In this document: in pieces, positions 8,322-19,048 of the stretch
Numbering within the stretch: position 1 is the first letter of the stretch
Layout of the letters: every line of letters starts with the position of its first letter
Position numbers and translations under genes: made by a program
Notes under the pieces: model-generated
The model's database searches: none
The model's input: only the letters and a program-made list of their open reading frames with translations
Told to the model about the DNA's origin: nothing
Assembly: GCF_026240635.1 (NCBI RefSeq)
Contig: NZ_CP110848.1
Location: 2,296,501-2,360,500 of the forward strand
Direction of reading: 5' to 3'
DNA length: 64,000 nucleotides
Source of the DNA: Trichothermofontia sichuanensis B231
GTDB taxonomy: Bacteria; Cyanobacteriota; Cyanobacteriia; B231

Positions 8322-8622
8322 GGTAGATACCCGCGACTTGGCGGATCTGATTCGACGTCCAATCGTGACCGAAAAGGCCACCCGCCTGATGGAGGACAAC
8401 CACTACACCTTTGAGGTGGCCCTGAAGGCGACCAAGCCCCAGATTAAGGCTGCGATCGAATATCTGTTTGACGTGAAGGTCGTGGGCATTAGCACCCAGC
8501 GTCCCCCGCAAAAGCGTAAATCCTTTGGCCGTTCCGTTGGCTATCGGCCCCAATACAAGCGGGCAGTGGTCACCCTCGCCCCGGAAAACTCGCTCCGCGA
8601 GGTCTTTTTCCCAGAAGTTTAA
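8314..8622 (+). CDS. rplW: 50S ribosomal protein L23
   Basis: L23 sits at the exit of the peptide tunnel, where trigger factor and SRP dock. The 102-aa protein shows [16 protein letters not shown] near the N-terminus and [20 protein letters not shown], the basic rRNA-binding strand. It starts with GTG at 8314 inside the end of rplD, preceded by AGGAGG within the rplD coding region. rplB follows after 69 bp. Confidence 0.96.
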   Translation: MSKVDTRDLADLIRRPIVTEKATRLMEDNHYTFEVALKATKPQIKAAIEYLFDVKVVGISTQRPPQKRKSFGRSVGYRPQYKRAVVTLAPENSLREVFFPEV

Positions 8623-8691
8623 AGTACTGGCTGCGGGGCATTGGGCCTCGCTTGAGCCTATCGTCAACCATGCCGTCACTGTGAGTGAGTT

Positions 8692-9555
8692 ATGGGTATC
8701 CGTATTTATCGCCCCTATACACCGGGGACCCGCCAGCATTCGGTCGCTGACTTTGCCGAGATTACGCGGTCTGAACCCGAAAAATCGCTAATCCGTCACC
8801 GCCATCGCCCCAAGGGGCGTAACAATCGGGGGGTCATCACCTGTCGTCACCGGGGGGGCGGTCATAAGCGTCTGTATCGTATCGTCGATTTTCGGCGGGA
8901 TAAGCACAATGTTCCGGCGAAGGTGGCAGCGATCGAGTATGACCCCAACCGCAATGCGCGCTTGGCTCTGTTGTACTACCGCGATGGCGAAAAGCGCTAT
9001 ATCCTGCACCCGCTGGGCCTGACGGTGGGTACAGAAATTATCTCTGGACCCGAATCCCCCATTGAAGTGGGCAACGCCTTGCCCCTGGGTAACATCCCAA
9101 CCGGAACGATCATCCATAACGTGGAGCTAACCCCTGGCCGGGGCGGACAAATTGTGCGGGCAGCGGGGGGGGCTGCCCAAGTTCAGGCCAAGGAAGGCCA
9201 ATATGTATTGGTTAAACTGCCCTCTGGGGAAGTTCGCCGGATTCGCCGTGAGTGCTATGCCACGATCGGGCAAGTGGGCAATACCGATGCTCGCAACATT
9301 AGTTTAGGCAAAGCCGGACGTAAGCGGTGGTTGGGGCGTCGTCCCGAAGTGCGGGGCAGTGTGATGAACCCGGTTGATCACCCGCATGGTGGAGGTGAAG
9401 GTCGGGCACCGATCGGGCGCAGTGGTCCTGTCACCCCGTGGGGTAAGCCCGCCCTAGGAGCCAAGACCCGCAAACGTAAGAAGGCCAGCAATGCTCTAAT
9501 TGTGCGTCGCCGTCGTCGTTCCTCGAAGCGGGGCCGGGGGGGGCGGCAGACCTAG
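8692..9555 (+). CDS. rplB: 50S ribosomal protein L2
   Basis: L2 is required for subunit joining and peptidyl-transferase activity. The protein is 287 aa. It carries [19 protein letters not shown], the SH3-like core with [20 protein letters not shown], and the highly conserved C-terminal [19 protein letters not shown] containing the key His. The basic tail [15 protein letters not shown] is typical. The 144-bp gap to rpsS is longer than the other gaps here. Confidence 0.97.
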   Translation: MGIRIYRPYTPGTRQHSVADFAEITRSEPEKSLIRHRHRPKGRNNRGVITCRHRGGGHKRLYRIVDFRRDKHNVPAKVAAIEYDPNRNARLALLYYRDGEKRYILHPLGLTVGTEIISGPESPIEVGNALPLGNIPTGTIIHNVELTPGRGGQIVRAAGGAAQVQAKEGQYVLVKLPSGEVRRIRRECYATIGQVGNTDARNISLGKAGRKRWLGRRPEVRGSVMNPVDHPHGGGEGRAPIGRSGPVTPWGKPALGAKTRKRKKASNALIVRRRRRSSKRGRGGRQT

Positions 9556-9699
9556 TCGTGACCTAGCGGCGAGAGGAGAGAGATAGCAGGTCAGAGAAAA
9601 CAGCAGTTATGACCCCCCATTCACGACTCAGCCGCATCCATGCCAACTGTATTCAAGCCCCAAACGTCAATCCCTCTGTGCAATAGCTGCAATACGTCT

Positions 9700-9978
9700 A
9701 TGTCTCGTTCACTCAAAAAAGGTCCCTTCGTTGCCGATCATCTCCTCAGAAAAATTGAGAAGTTGAACGCCAACAACGAAAAACAGGTGATTAAAACCTG
9801 GTCCCGTGCCTCCACGATTGTGCCCCAGATGATTGGGCATACCATCGCCGTCCACAATGGACGACAGCACGTCCCCATTTTTATTAGTGAGCAAATGGTG
9901 GGACATAAGCTCGGTGAATTTGCCCCCACCCGTACCTTTCGGGGTCACGCCAAGAGTGATAAAAAGGCCCGTCGCTGA
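9700..9978 (+). CDS. rpsS: 30S ribosomal protein S19
   Basis: S19 forms a pair with S13 in the 30S head near the A site. The family start [19 protein letters not shown] sets the ATG at 9700 and gives 92 aa; in-frame sequence upstream to 9640 is not conserved. Further signatures are [20 protein letters not shown] and [16 protein letters not shown]. rplV follows after 17 bp. Confidence 0.97.
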   Translation: MSRSLKKGPFVADHLLRKIEKLNANNEKQVIKTWSRASTIVPQMIGHTIAVHNGRQHVPIFISEQMVGHKLGEFAPTRTFRGHAKSDKKARR

Positions 9979-9995
9979 TTGCCCAGGAGAAACCT

Positions 9996-10355
9996 ATGGC
10001 CGTTGATACCACCTACGAAGTCAGGGCGATCGCCCGCTCGATCCGCACCTCGCCCCATAAGGTGCGCCGCGTTCTGGATCAGATCCGCGGTCGCACCTAT
10101 CGGGAAGCACTGATTATTCTTGAATTCATGCCCTACCGGGCCTGTGAATACGTCCTCAAGGTGCTGCGATCCGCCGTAGCCAATGCTGAGCACAATCAGG
10201 GACTGGACCCGGCGAGCTTGGTCATCAGCCGTGCCTTTGCTGATCAGGGACCCAGTCTGCGCCGCTATCGGCCCCGTGCCCAGGGGCGGGCCTACCAAAT
10301 TCGTAAGCCCACCTGCCATATCACGATCGCAGTGGCCCCAGCCATCGATGACTAG
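9996..10355 (+). CDS. rplV: 50S ribosomal protein L22
   Basis: L22 contacts all 23S domains, and its long beta-hairpin lines the exit tunnel. Visible features are [36 protein letters not shown] and the hairpin region [20 protein letters not shown]. The 119-aa length is normal. Spacing is 17 bp to both rpsS and rpsC, consistent with one transcript; a good AGGAG precedes the ATG. Confidence 0.97.
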   Translation: MAVDTTYEVRAIARSIRTSPHKVRRVLDQIRGRTYREALIILEFMPYRACEYVLKVLRSAVANAEHNQGLDPASLVISRAFADQGPSLRRYRPRAQGRAYQIRKPTCHITIAVAPAIDD

Positions 10356-10372
10356 CCTTAGAGGAGACACCC

Positions 10373-11098
10373 GTGGGACAGAAGATTCATCCAGTTGGTT
10401 TTCGCCTGGGAATTACCCAGGAACATCGCTCCCGTTGGTATAGCGATACCCGACGGTATCCTAGCCTGCTACAGGAAGACTACAAAATCCGCAAGTACGT
10501 GGAAGCGAAGCTCAGTAATGCCGGCATTTCCGACATTCGCATCGAGCGCAAAGCGGATCAAATTGATCTCGAAGTCCGGACGGCCCGTCCCGGGGTCGTC
10601 GTGGGGCGAGGCGGAGCGGGTATTGAGTCCCTGCGCGTCGGGCTACAAGAAGAACTCCACAGCGGCGATCGTCAGATTCGCATCAACGTGGTTGAAGTGG
10701 CACGGGTGGATGCGGATGCGGGTTTGATTGCCGAGTACATCACCCAGCAATTGGAGCGGCGGGTGTCCTTCCGGCGGGTCGTCCGTCAGGCTATCCAACG
10801 GGCACAGCGAGCCGGGGTGCAGGGCATCAAAGTCCAAGTCAGTGGGCGGCTCAATGGGGCGGAAATTGCGCGATCGGAGTGGACGCGCGAAGGTCGTGTC
10901 CCCCTGCATACCCTGCGGGCGGACATTGACTTTGCCTATCGCACGGCCCAAACCACCTACGGTGTCTTGGGCGTCAAGGTCTGGGTCTTCAAGGGCGAGA
11001 TCATTCCTGGCCAGGAAGAACAGCCATCCCCCGCTTCGGCCAGCCGTCCCCCCCGGCGGCGGCGTCAGCAATTTGAGGATCGGTCTAACGAAGGGTAA
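10373..11098 (+). CDS. rpsC: 30S ribosomal protein S3
   Basis: S3 lies at the mRNA entry of the 30S subunit and has helicase-like activity with S4 and S5. It starts [18 protein letters not shown] with GTG at 10373 and GAGGAG 7 bases upstream. The KH domain has the [10 protein letters not shown]-type GXXG loop. The C-terminal domain includes [13 protein letters not shown] and [14 protein letters not shown] short basic Pro/Arg extension makes it 241 aa. rplP begins 2 bp after the stop. Confidence 0.97.
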   Translation: MGQKIHPVGFRLGITQEHRSRWYSDTRRYPSLLQEDYKIRKYVEAKLSNAGISDIRIERKADQIDLEVRTARPGVVVGRGGAGIESLRVGLQEELHSGDRQIRINVVEVARVDADAGLIAEYITQQLERRVSFRRVVRQAIQRAQRAGVQGIKVQVSGRLNGAEIARSEWTREGRVPLHTLRADIDFAYRTAQTTYGVLGVKVWVFKGEIIPGQEEQPSPASASRPPRRRRQQFEDRSNEG

Positions 11099-11100
11099 TT

Positions 11101-11520
11101 ATGCTAAGTCCCAGAAGAACTAAATTCCGCAAACAGCAGCGGGGCCGGATGACGGGTCAGGCCAGCCGTGGCAACGAAATTAACTTTGGTGATTTTGCCC
11201 TGCAAGCCCTCGAACCCGCCTGGATCACCTCCCGTCAGATTGAGGCCAGTCGACGGGCAATCACCCGCTATGTGCGGCGGGGTGGCAAAATCTGGATTCG
11301 GATCTTCCCCGACAAACCCGTGACCCTGCGTCCGGCAGAAACCCGGATGGGGTCTGGGAAAGGGAACCCGGAGTATTGGGTAGCCGTGGTGAAACCGGGC
11401 CGGATTCTATTTGAGATTGCGGGAGTCTCGGAACAGACGGCCCGCGAAGCCATGCGCCTTGCTTCCTACAAGCTGCCCATTAAAACCAAGTTTATTGCGC
11501 GTGAGCCGGAGCAGGAGTAA
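11101..11520 (+). CDS. rplP: 50S ribosomal protein L16
   Basis: L16 organises the tRNA-binding site of the 50S subunit. Family motifs are [17 protein letters not shown] at the start, [25 protein letters not shown] (partly quoted) with the invariant MGSGKG, and a C-terminal IKTKFI. The length is 139 aa. It is 2 bp from rpsC and 3 bp from rpmC, which indicates tight translational coupling. Confidence 0.97.
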   Translation: MLSPRRTKFRKQQRGRMTGQASRGNEINFGDFALQALEPAWITSRQIEASRRAITRYVRRGGKIWIRIFPDKPVTLRPAETRMGSGKGNPEYWVAVVKPGRILFEIAGVSEQTAREAMRLASYKLPIKTKFIAREPEQE

Positions 11521-11523
11521 CGG

Positions 11524-11811
11524 ATGCCATTGTCTAAGATTGATGATTTTCGGCTACTCAGTGATGCCGAACTCAGTGAACAAATCGCCGCCGTTAAGCG
11601 GGAGTTGTTTAATCTGCGGCTGCAACAGGTGACGCGACCGACCGATGCCCGTCCCAAGCCCCACCAGTACAAGCACCTCAAGCACAAGCTGGCCCAACTG
11701 ATGACGCTGGAACGGGAACGGCAAATCAATACCCGCGCCCGTGAGCAGACCACAGCCGCTGCCGCGAGCGCCGATACCACACCGGACGTAGCGGTTTCAG
11801 AGGAGGAATAA
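11524..11811 (+). CDS. rpmC: 50S ribosomal protein L29, C-terminally extended
   Basis: L29 is a small helical protein next to L23 at the tunnel exit. The conserved part covers the first 65 or so residues (LSDAELSEQIAAVKRELFNLRLQQ, quoted in part, with the later RERQ helix). A tail rich in Ala/Thr/Glu after residue 75 makes it 95 aa, longer than the usual 65-75. Extended L29 tails occur in some cyanobacteria. rpsQ follows after 6 bp. Confidence 0.95.
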   Translation: MPLSKIDDFRLLSDAELSEQIAAVKRELFNLRLQQVTRPTDARPKPHQYKHLKHKLAQLMTLERERQINTRAREQTTAAAASADTTPDVAVSEEE

Positions 11812-11817
11812 GGGGTT

Positions 11818-12069
11818 ATGGCAGTTAAAGAACGGGTTGGCTTGGTGGTGAGCGATAAGATGCAAAAAACCGTGGTGGTGGCCGTGGAAAACCGTGCCCC
11901 CCATCCCAAGTACGGCAAAATTGTCGTCCGTACCAGGCGTTATAAGGCCCATGACGAAGAGAATCGCTGTAAGGTCGGCGATCGGGTACGGATTCGAGAA
12001 ACCCGTCCCCTGAGCCGCACCAAGCGTTGGACCGTGACCGAGATTCTAAGCCACACAACCCTGGCTTAA
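11818..12069 (+). CDS. rpsQ: 30S ribosomal protein S17
   Basis: S17 is a primary 16S rRNA-binding OB-fold protein. The 83-aa sequence shows [39 protein letters not shown] and [19 protein letters not shown], all diagnostic. It lies 6 bp after rpmC and 42 bp before rplN. Confidence 0.97.
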   Translation: MAVKERVGLVVSDKMQKTVVVAVENRAPHPKYGKIVVRTRRYKAHDEENRCKVGDRVRIRETRPLSRTKRWTVTEILSHTTLA

Positions 12070-12111
12070 TCCAGCTTTACCGTCAACCCTTGGCTCAGAA
12101 GGAAACCGACT

Positions 12112-12477
12112 GTGATTCAACAAGAAACCTATCTCAATGTGGCTGACAACAGCGGTGCGCGTAAGCTCATGTGTATCCGTGTCCTCGGCGGTAACCGTCG
12201 GTATGCGGGTGTGGGCGATGTGATTATTGCTGTGGTCAAAGATGCCCTGCCCAATATGGCCGTCAAAAAATCCGACGTGGTGCGTGCTGTCATTGTTCGT
12301 ACCCGCAAGAGCCTGCGACGCGGCAGTGGCATGAGTATTCGCTTTGATGACAATGCGGCTGTCATTATCAATGCCGACGGCAATCCCCGTGGGACACGGG
12401 TATTTGGCCCCGTAGCGCGGGAGCTACGAGACAAAAATTACACCAAAATTGTTTCGCTGGCACCGGAGGTTCTCTAA
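12112..12477 (+). CDS. rplN: 50S ribosomal protein L14
   Basis: L14 is an interface protein that contributes to an inter-subunit bridge and binds the silencing factor RsfS. It starts with GTG at 12112 ([19 protein letters not shown]). Conserved segments include [30 protein letters not shown] and the C-terminal [15 protein letters not shown]. The stop codon directly abuts the rplX ATG. Confidence 0.97.
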   Translation: MIQQETYLNVADNSGARKLMCIRVLGGNRRYAGVGDVIIAVVKDALPNMAVKKSDVVRAVIVRTRKSLRRGSGMSIRFDDNAAVIINADGNPRGTRVFGPVARELRDKNYTKIVSLAPEVL

Positions 12478-12831
12478 ATGAAGAAACATCGTGCGACATC
12501 GACCCCCACCCGATATCGGATGCACGTTAAGCGTGGCGATACAGTCCAAGTCATTACCGGCAAGGATAAGGGCAAGGTCGGAGAAGTCCTGCGCACCTTT
12601 CCCAAGACCAGCAAAGTGTTGGTCAAGGGTGTCAATATCAAAACCAAGCACATCAAGCCGCGTCAAGAGGGCGAATCGGGCCGGATTGAAACCGTAGAAA
12701 GCCCGATCCACAGCTCTAACGTCATGCTCTACTCCAACAAGGAAAAGGTGGCCAGTCGCATCTGCTATACCTTCACCCCGGAAGGCCGCAAGGTGCGAAT
12801 GCTCAAGAAAACCGGTGAAATTCTGGATTAA
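12478..12831 (+). CDS. rplX: 50S ribosomal protein L24
   Basis: L24 is an assembly initiator that binds the 5' end of 23S rRNA. The KOW motif is clear ([20 protein letters not shown]), followed by [18 protein letters not shown] and [10 protein letters not shown]. Its ATG follows the rplN stop with no gap, implying coupled translation. The length is 117 aa. A 91-bp gap precedes rplE. Confidence 0.97.
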   Translation: MKKHRATSTPTRYRMHVKRGDTVQVITGKDKGKVGEVLRTFPKTSKVLVKGVNIKTKHIKPRQEGESGRIETVESPIHSSNVMLYSNKEKVASRICYTFTPEGRKVRMLKKTGEILD

Positions 12832-12922
12832 CGCTGGCAACGGCGATCACCATCGTCCGGCCTCCCCCCTTGCTATCCACCCTATGTCCCTGACCACGAC
12901 CAGGGCACCCCATTAAGGACCT

Positions 12923-13465
12923 ATGGCACAGACCCTAAAAACCCGTTACCGCGAGACGATCGTTCCCCAACTAACCGCCCAGTTCGGCTACACCAACATT
13001 CACCAGGTTCCCAAGCTGGTCAAGATTACGGTGAACCGGGGCCTCGGCGAAGCGGCCCAGAATGCCAAAGCCCTGGAATCATCGGTCCAGGAACTGGCCG
13101 TGATTACCGGCCAAAAACCCGTTGTCACCCGTGCCAAGAAGGCGATCGCTGGCTTCAAGATTCGTCAGGGAATGCCGATCGGCCTGATGGTGACCCTGCG
13201 GGGTGAGCGTATGTATGCCTTTTTGGATCGGTTAATTAACCTGGCTTTGCCGCGAATTCGCGACTTTCGTGGCGTCAGCCCTCGCAGTTTCGACGGTCGC
13301 GGCAACTACACCCTGGGCGTTCGCGAGCAGTTGATTTTCCCGGAAGTAGACTACGACAGCATTGACCAGATTCGAGGCATGGACATCACCATTGTCACCA
13401 CCGCCAACACCGACGAGGAAGGCCGCGCCCTCCTCCGGGCGATGGGTATGCCCTTCCGCGACTAG
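12923..13465 (+). CDS. rplE: 50S ribosomal protein L5
   Basis: L5 binds 5S rRNA and contacts P-site tRNA. Signatures are [60 protein letters not shown] and [18 protein letters not shown]. The 180-aa length is standard. As in other cyanobacteria, no rpsN (S14) gene lies between rplE and rpsH. Confidence 0.97.
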   Translation: MAQTLKTRYRETIVPQLTAQFGYTNIHQVPKLVKITVNRGLGEAAQNAKALESSVQELAVITGQKPVVTRAKKAIAGFKIRQGMPIGLMVTLRGERMYAFLDRLINLALPRIRDFRGVSPRSFDGRGNYTLGVREQLIFPEVDYDSIDQIRGMDITIVTTANTDEEGRALLRAMGMPFRD

Positions 13466-13516
13466 GACCCTTAAAACAGTCCTCGCTGCTACAGGAATAT
13501 CACACTAGAGACCACT

Positions 13517-13918
13517 ATGGCAGTTAACGACACCATTGCAGATATGTTGACCCGGATTCGGAATGCGAATCTGGCGCGGCATCAAACCACCGAAGTGCCT
13601 TCAACCAAAATGACCCGCAGCATTGCCCGGGTACTCCAGGAGGAAGGCTTTATCGAGGGATTTGAGGAAGTTGGCGAAGGGGTGAAGCGACGGATCGTGA
13701 TTACGCTCCGCTACCGCGACAAAAACCGTCGTCCGACGATCACGGCCTTACAGCGGGTGAGCAAGCCCGGCTTGCGGGTGTACTCCAACCGTAAGGAGTT
13801 GCCACGGGTGCTGGGGGGAATTGGCATTGCCATTATTTCCACCTCCAATGGCATCATGACCGATCGCGAAGCGCGGCGGCGGGGAGTGGGTGGCGAAGTG
13901 CTGTGCTATGTCTGGTAA
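13517..13918 (+). CDS. rpsH: 30S ribosomal protein S8
   Basis: S8 binds the central domain of 16S rRNA and organises the platform; in E. coli it represses the spc operon. The 133-aa sequence begins [17 protein letters not shown] and contains [18 protein letters not shown] and the C-terminal [19 protein letters not shown] with the conserved STSxG rRNA-binding motif. The 117-bp gap to rplF has no gene. Confidence 0.97.
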   Translation: MAVNDTIADMLTRIRNANLARHQTTEVPSTKMTRSIARVLQEEGFIEGFEEVGEGVKRRIVITLRYRDKNRRPTITALQRVSKPGLRVYSNRKELPRVLGGIGIAIISTSNGIMTDREARRRGVGGEVLCYVW

Positions 13919-14035
13919 CGGCCTGCCATTGCAGCCAGCTTCCCACAGCACCCTTGCTTTTCCCCGGGTTAGGTAGCCCCAGTTTGTCTAGGACAGGGAG
14001 CGCACATTCAGTTTAAGACAGAGGATACAGGAGCT

Positions 14036-14575
14036 ATGTCTCGGATTGGCAAACGCCCGATCCCGGTTCCCGCGAAGGTAACCGTAACGATCGATGGGCA
14101 ACAAGTCACCATCAAAGGCCCCAAGGGCGAGCTGTCCCGCGTGCTGCCGAACGAGGTTTCGGTGGCGCAGGTGGATGGCCAGGTCCAGGTCAACCGGCGG
14201 GACGACTCCCGTCCGGCACGGCAACGGCATGGCCTCTGCCGCACGCTGGTGGCCAATATGGTTGAAGGGGTTTCCCAGGGCTTCCAACGCCGTCTGGAAA
14301 TCCAGGGGGTGGGCTATCGGGCGCAGGTCCAGGGTAAAAACCTGGTGCTGAACATCGGCTACAGCCATCCCGTGACGATCGAACCCCCCCCCGGCATTGA
14401 ATTTGCCGTTGAGAACAACGTCAACATTATTGTCAGCGGTATAGACAAGGAAATGGTGGGCAATACGGCGGCGCGGGTGCGGGCTGTGCGGAAACCAGAA
14501 CCCTACAAGGGCAAGGGGATTCGCTACCAGGGTGAACAGGTCCGGCGCAAGGCTGGTAAGTCAGGTAAGAAATAA
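14036..14575 (+). CDS. rplF: 50S ribosomal protein L6
   Basis: L6 lies near the factor-binding region and sarcin-ricin loop. It shows [17 protein letters not shown] at the N-terminus, the internal duplicated fold with [15 protein letters not shown], and the signature [14 protein letters not shown] near the C-terminus. The length is 179 aa and rplR follows after 18 bp. Confidence 0.97.
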   Translation: MSRIGKRPIPVPAKVTVTIDGQQVTIKGPKGELSRVLPNEVSVAQVDGQVQVNRRDDSRPARQRHGLCRTLVANMVEGVSQGFQRRLEIQGVGYRAQVQGKNLVLNIGYSHPVTIEPPPGIEFAVENNVNIIVSGIDKEMVGNTAARVRAVRKPEPYKGKGIRYQGEQVRRKAGKSGKK

Positions 14576-14593
14576 GGGCTAAGGGTTAAGGCT

Positions 14594-14953
14594 ATGAAAA
14601 CTCGTAAAGATCTCGTTCAAGCACGGCATCGCCGCGTGCGTAAACGCCTGTCAGGAACAACCGAGCGGCCCCGCTTGGCGGTCTTCCGGTCCCATCAGCA
14701 TATCTACGCCCAGGTCATTGACGATACCCAGCACCACACCCTAGTTGCGGCCTCAACCCTTGATCCGGAACTGCGGGGGCAACTGGCCTCCGGGGCTAAC
14801 TGTGAAGCATCGAGCGCCGTGGGCAAACTCATCGCCCAACGCGCCCTGGCTAAGGGAATCGAACAGGTGGTTTTCGATCGCGGTGGCAATCTCTATCATG
14901 GCCGGGTTAAGGCCTTGGCAGATGCGGCCCGCGAAGCCGGGTTGCATTTCTAA
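14594..14953 (+). CDS. rplR: 50S ribosomal protein L18
   Basis: L18 brings 5S rRNA to the large subunit with L5. Family segments are [36 protein letters not shown] and the C-terminal [20 protein letters not shown]. The 119-aa length is normal. The gap to rpsE is 96 bp and carries a short AGCACTGG(C/T) repetition without coding potential. Confidence 0.97.
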   Translation: MKTRKDLVQARHRRVRKRLSGTTERPRLAVFRSHQHIYAQVIDDTQHHTLVAASTLDPELRGQLASGANCEASSAVGKLIAQRALAKGIEQVVFDRGGNLYHGRVKALADAAREAGLHF

Positions 14954-15049
14954 CACGGCACTGTCGTCATCAACACGCACTCAATAGCACTGGTAGGTAG
15001 CACTGGTTAAGTAGCACTGGCAACAGAGGATTAGGACGAAGGAACCGTT

Positions 15050-15571
15050 ATGGCAAAATCTCGTAAAGCAAGCCGCGCCCGCGAAAAGGAGACCGACTGG
15101 CAGGAACGGGTGGTACAAATCCGTCGCGTCACCAAGGTCGTTAAGGGCGGTAAAAAACTCAGCTTCCGGGCGATCGTGGTTGTGGGTAACGAACGTGGCC
15201 AGGTGGGCGTCGGTGTGGGCAAAGCCGCCGACGTGATTGGAGCCGTGCGCAAGGGTGTTGCCGATGGTAAAAAGCACCTGATCGAAGTGCCCATCACCAA
15301 GTCCAGTTCCATTCCCCATCCCGTCAATGGTCAAGGGGGTGGAGCTGCCGTCCTGATTCGGCCTGCGGGTCCAGGGACGGGGGTGATTGCCGGGGGGGCT
15401 GTGCGCGTCGTCCTGGAACTGGCGGGGGTGAAGAATGCCCTGGCCAAACAATTGGGGTCCGATAACCCCCTTAATAACGCTAGAGCCGCCGTATCGGCCC
15501 TGGCCTCCCTGCGCACATTTGCCGAAGTGGCGGAAGAACGGGGGATTCCGATCGAGCAGCTTTACGCCTAG
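15050..15571 (+). CDS. rpsE: 30S ribosomal protein S5
   Basis: S5 is involved in decoding accuracy and the mRNA entry helicase. Visible are [20 protein letters not shown] and the [17 protein letters not shown] loop, followed by [20 protein letters not shown]. The length is 173 aa. rplO follows after 80 bp; rpmD (L30) is absent between them, as is usual in cyanobacteria. Confidence 0.97.
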   Translation: MAKSRKASRAREKETDWQERVVQIRRVTKVVKGGKKLSFRAIVVVGNERGQVGVGVGKAADVIGAVRKGVADGKKHLIEVPITKSSSIPHPVNGQGGGAAVLIRPAGPGTGVIAGGAVRVVLELAGVKNALAKQLGSDNPLNNARAAVSALASLRTFAEVAEERGIPIEQLYA

Positions 15572-15651
15572 GTCTGGGTTGCCAGCGATCGCCCTCATCC
15601 GATTTATTTACCGTTATTGACTTTATTCACTAATAAGGAATCAGGTCGCCG

Positions 15652-16119
15652 ATGAGACTCCAAGACGCCAAACCCCAAAAAGGGTCAAAACGCCGCCGCC
15701 GTCGGGTTGGTCGGGGGATTGCTGCGGGTCAGGGAGCCAGTTGTGGCTTCGGGATGCGCGGCCAAAAGTCACGATCCGGTCGCGGGACACGCCCCGGCTT
15801 TGAAGGGGGGCAACTCCCCCTGTACCGTCGGGTACCCAAGTTAAAGCATTTCCCCATCGTTAACCGCCGTGAGTACACTACGATTAACGTAAGTGCACTG
15901 GCGTCGTTACCTGCCAACTCGGAAGTTACCCTTGACTCGCTGTTAGAGGCCGGGATTGTCACCACGGCGCGGGGACCCCTAAAAATCCTGGGGGATGGGG
16001 ACCTGAATGTGGCCCTACAGGTGAAAGCCGCTGCCTTTACGGCGGGTGCCCGCAGCAAAATCGAAGCTGCCGGGGGCAGTTGTGAGGTGATTGAAGCGGT
16101 CGCCGCTGGTGCGCAATAG
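15652..16119 (+). CDS. rplO: 50S ribosomal protein L15
   Basis: L15 is a late assembly protein of the 50S core. The basic N-terminal half with [40 protein letters not shown] and [14 protein letters not shown] is diagnostic. The C-terminal domain ends near [13 protein letters not shown]. The length is 155 aa, and secY begins 32 bp downstream. Confidence 0.96.
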   Translation: MRLQDAKPQKGSKRRRRRVGRGIAAGQGASCGFGMRGQKSRSGRGTRPGFEGGQLPLYRRVPKLKHFPIVNRREYTTINVSALASLPANSEVTLDSLLEAGIVTTARGPLKILGDGDLNVALQVKAAAFTAGARSKIEAAGGSCEVIEAVAAGAQ

Positions 16120-16151
16120 CCACGCAGTTCTGTCGGTAGAGGTATCCGCTC

Positions 16152-17465
16152 ATGGTTGAAAGTCGCGATCGCGCACCGACAGCCCAGGAAACGTTTATGC
16201 AAATGGCCCAGGCAGCCGGTCTGCGTGGGCGTTTGTTGGTAACCATCGGGCTGTTGATTTTAGTTAGATTGGGGATCTATTTACCCGTTCCGGGCATCGA
16301 TCGGGAAGCCTTCCGGCAAGCCCTAGGTAATAACCCCGTGATTGGCTTTCTGGATATCTTCTCTGGGGGGGGGTTCCTCGCCCTAGGAATTTTTGCCTTG
16401 GGGATTCTGCCTTATATCAATGCCTCCATCATTTTGCAATTATTAACGGCAGCGATTCCCGCCCTAGAAGATTTGCAGAAAAATGAGGGCGAAGCAGGGC
16501 GACGCAAAATTTCCCAAATTACTCGCTATGTAGCGTTGGGCTGGGCTGTCTTCCAGAGCGTTGGGCTAGCGCTACTAGTGAGTAACCTCGGTGCTGCCGC
16601 TAGCCCTGGCCCCATGTTTATTTTGCAAATGGTCCTAGCCTTAACAGCAGGGGCTATGTTCGTCATGTGGATTGGCGAACTGATTACTGAACGGGGAGTG
16701 GGCAATGGTGCGTCCCTGTTGATTTTCGTCAACATTGTTTCCACATTACCCAAGTCCCTATCCGATACCTTTGCCCTCACCCAGAGTGGCGATAGCAATT
16801 TGGTGGGGGGGGTGATCATCCTCTTGTTAGTCTTCCTGGCGGTAATTGTCGGGATTGTCTTTGTCCAGGAAGGGACCCGTCGGATTCCGATCATTTCGGC
16901 CCGACGCCAGGTGGGACGGCGTTTGTACCTGGAGAAAAGCAGCTATCTGCCCCTACGGTTGAACCAGGGTGGGGTGATGCCGATCATCTTTGCTTCTGCG
17001 GTATTGGTGCTACCCGCATCCCTGGCCTCCTTCACCCGGAATGAATTTCTCGTGCAGATGTCAGCCTACCTCAGTCCGAATGGTCCGGCTCCCTGGCTGT
17101 ACGTCCTGTTTTATCTCGTTCTGATTCTGTTCTTCAGCTATTTCTATGCCTCGTTGATTATCAATCCGGAGGACCTGGCTAAGAACCTGAAGAAGATGGG
17201 ATCGAGTATTCCCGGTATCCGTCCTGGGCAAAAGACCAGTGAGTATATCGAGCGTATCCTCAATCGGCTCACCTTCCTGGGGGCGATTTTCCTGGGGGTG
17301 GTGGCGATCGTGCCAACAGCGGTGGAAAGTGCCACGCGGGTGCGCACCTTCCAGGGCTTAGGGGCCACGTCACTGCTGATTTTAGTGGGGGTGGCAATCG
17401 AGACCTCCAAGCAAATTCAGACCTATGTGATTTCCCAACGCTATGAAGGGATGGTGAAACAATAG
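16152..17465 (+). CDS. secY: preprotein translocase subunit SecY
   Basis: SecY is the channel subunit of the SecYEG translocon in the plasma and probably thylakoid membranes. The 437-aa protein has ten predicted membrane helices, starting with [20 protein letters not shown]. Hallmarks are the plug region with [19 protein letters not shown], the cytosolic QEGTRRIPI loop, and the C-terminal PTAVE helix. The stop and the adk start overlap by 1 bp (TAGTG), so the two are translationally coupled. Confidence 0.97.
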   Translation: MVESRDRAPTAQETFMQMAQAAGLRGRLLVTIGLLILVRLGIYLPVPGIDREAFRQALGNNPVIGFLDIFSGGGFLALGIFALGILPYINASIILQLLTAAIPALEDLQKNEGEAGRRKISQITRYVALGWAVFQSVGLALLVSNLGAAASPGPMFILQMVLALTAGAMFVMWIGELITERGVGNGASLLIFVNIVSTLPKSLSDTFALTQSGDSNLVGGVIILLLVFLAVIVGIVFVQEGTRRIPIISARRQVGRRLYLEKSSYLPLRLNQGGVMPIIFASAVLVLPASLASFTRNEFLVQMSAYLSPNGPAPWLYVLFYLVLILFFSYFYASLIINPEDLAKNLKKMGSSIPGIRPGQKTSEYIERILNRLTFLGAIFLGVVAIVPTAVESATRVRTFQGLGATSLLILVGVAIETSKQIQTYVISQRYEGMVKQ

Positions 17466-18019
17466 TGAAGCGTTTAGTGTTTTTAGGCCCCCCCGGTTCA
17501 GGCAAAGGAACCCAGGCCGTCCGACTGGCCGATCGCTGCCAGATTCCTCACATTTCCACGGGTGATCTCCTGCGGGCGGCAGTGGCCCAGCAAACCGAAC
17601 TAGGGATAAAGGCCAAAGCCTATATGGATCGGGGTGAACTGGTCCCGGACGAGTTGGTCTTGGGGATGGTGAAAACCCGCCTAGGCGAACCCGATACGGC
17701 CTCCGGCTGGATTCTGGATGGTTTTCCTCGCAACCGTGCCCAAGCCGAGGCCCTGGATGCGATGCTGGCAACCCTGGGGCAAGTTTGCGACTACGCCCTG
17801 AACCTGGAGGTCCCGGACACTGAACTAATCCAGCGTCTGTTGGCACGGGGGCGACAGGACGATAACGAAGCAGTGATCCGCCGCCGCCTCGAGGTCTACC
17901 GGGAGCAAACCTTGCCCATGCTCGCCTTCTACGAAGACCAGGGCAAGTTGGTGGCGATTAACGGTCACCAGAGTATGGATGCAGTGACAGCAGCCCTAGA
18001 GCAAGCGATCGCCGCCTAG
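17465..18019 (+). CDS. adk: adenylate kinase
   Basis: Adenylate kinase interconverts ATP + AMP and 2 ADP in the cytoplasm. The P-loop is [10 protein letters not shown] (about residues 8-17), with [11 protein letters not shown], the AMP-binding [10 protein letters not shown] and [11 protein letters not shown]. At 184 aa it is the short-LID form typical of cyanobacteria. It starts with GTG overlapping the secY stop. The gap of 226 bp to infA suggests a new transcription or processing unit. Confidence 0.97.
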   Translation: MKRLVFLGPPGSGKGTQAVRLADRCQIPHISTGDLLRAAVAQQTELGIKAKAYMDRGELVPDELVLGMVKTRLGEPDTASGWILDGFPRNRAQAEALDAMLATLGQVCDYALNLEVPDTELIQRLLARGRQDDNEAVIRRRLEVYREQTLPMLAFYEDQGKLVAINGHQSMDAVTAALEQAIAA

Positions 18020-18245
18020 GCCCCATGGCTGGGGGTGGGATAGCTGTCCTGGCCGTAGTTGGCTCCCAAACAATGAGGCAGGCAAGATGTCTACCTCACC
18101 CAGTGATCCCGATCGCGCTGCCCTCGACTGCCACCTACGGCACAATTCTTGTATATATTTGCTAAGCTGAAGAGTGCTAGGATACGTGTCGTGTTGACGT
18201 GACTGGGGACGCAGACGGTATCTATATCCCCACAAAGGAGGTCGA

Positions 18246-18470
18246 TTGGCTAAACAAGATCTAATTGAAATGGAAGGAACGGTAACAGAGTCCCTGCCGA
18301 ATGCGATGTTCCGGGTGGATCTGGACAATGGCTTTAATGTCTTGGCCCATATCTCCGGTAAGATTCGGCGCAACTATATCAAAATCCTACCGGGCGATCG
18401 AGTCAAAGTGGAACTCACTCCCTACGACTTGAGCAAAGGGCGGATTACCTATCGTCTGCGCAAAAAATAG
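18246..18470 (+). CDS. infA: translation initiation factor IF-1
   Basis: IF-1 is a 74-aa OB-fold protein that occupies the 30S A site during initiation. It starts [20 protein letters not shown] and contains [20 protein letters not shown]. The start codon is TTG (18246), supported by a near-perfect Shine-Dalgarno AAAGGAGG at 18234-18241. A rare start paired with a strong SD may tune expression, since IF-1 itself takes part in start-codon discrimination; that is inference. Confidence 0.96.
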   Translation: MAKQDLIEMEGTVTESLPNAMFRVDLDNGFNVLAHISGKIRRNYIKILPGDRVKVELTPYDLSKGRITYRLRKK

Positions 18471-18934
18471 CTATAGCAATGGCTATAGGTCATGATGATG
18501 ACTCAGGGGGTTGGTCAGTTGTGAAGCCCGCTTCTTTTAAGAAGTGTGAGACTAACTGATAACTCTCAACCAGATAGCGAGAACGATGGGTTTGCTAAGC
18601 GGTGGGCTAGTAATAAGCTGTCAGGATATTGTTAGGGGGATATTGTCCGTCTTTTTATTCTTCCTATTCTTCCGCGCCTATGGTTACGCTTCTGTCTATC
18701 GGGTTAGGTCCTCGGCAACCAGCCGCTTAAGCTTGTTTCAACTAACCATGATGCGTTTTTAGCAGGAGCAAGGAGCTACCGGTTGTTCCGCCGTCAGCCT
18801 CCTGAGCCGTAGCTGCTAAGAGTGAAGGCAAATGTCAAGAATCTCAACAGAATTGCTGTCGCGCGACCAAAGTATTTGACAAAGTTTTCCACAAGTTGCT
18901 ACTGTAGTATGTTTGTAGAAGCGCCAGAGAAGGC
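18471..18934 (+). other. long structured gap between infA and rpmJ
   Basis: This 464-bp gap holds no supported gene. The first part has nested inverted repeats: TCAGTT/AACTGA enclosing the CTTCTTTTAAGAAG palindrome (about 18515-18560), a plausible terminator or processing site for infA. The middle is featureless, and a promoter at 18876-18905 ends the region. Confidence 0.5.
18876..18905 (+). promoter_or_regulatory. predicted promoter of the rpmJ-rpsM-rpsK-rpoA-rplQ group
   Basis: A perfect -35 TTGACA (18876-18881) is followed after 18 bp by TACTGT (18900-18905) as a -10. The start site would lie about 20 nt before the rpmJ ATG. Its position after the 400-bp gap suggests the alpha-type operon is separately transcribed here. 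Confidence 0.6.
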
Positions 18935-19048
18935 ATGAAAGTTCGAGCATCTGTCAAAAAAATCTGCGAAAAGTGTCGCATTATCCGCCGACACGGTCGA
19001 GTTATGGTGATCTGCTCCAACCCGAAGCACAAGCAGCGGCAGGGCTAG
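18935..19048 (+). CDS. rpmJ: 50S ribosomal protein L36
   Basis: L36 is a 37-residue zinc-ribbon protein of the 50S subunit. The sequence starts [20 protein letters not shown] and continues with [17 protein letters not shown]. The zinc ligands CxxC...C...H are all present, so this is the zinc-binding (C+) form. It is easily missed because of its size. It is the first gene after the predicted promoter, 185 bp before rpsM. Confidence 0.97.
   Translation: MKVRASVKKICEKCRIIRRHGRVMVICSNPKHKQRQG

Noticed and set aside
13466-13516. Missing rpsN between rplE and rpsH
   Set aside because: Absence of S14 here is normal for cyanobacteria, where rpsN lies elsewhere.
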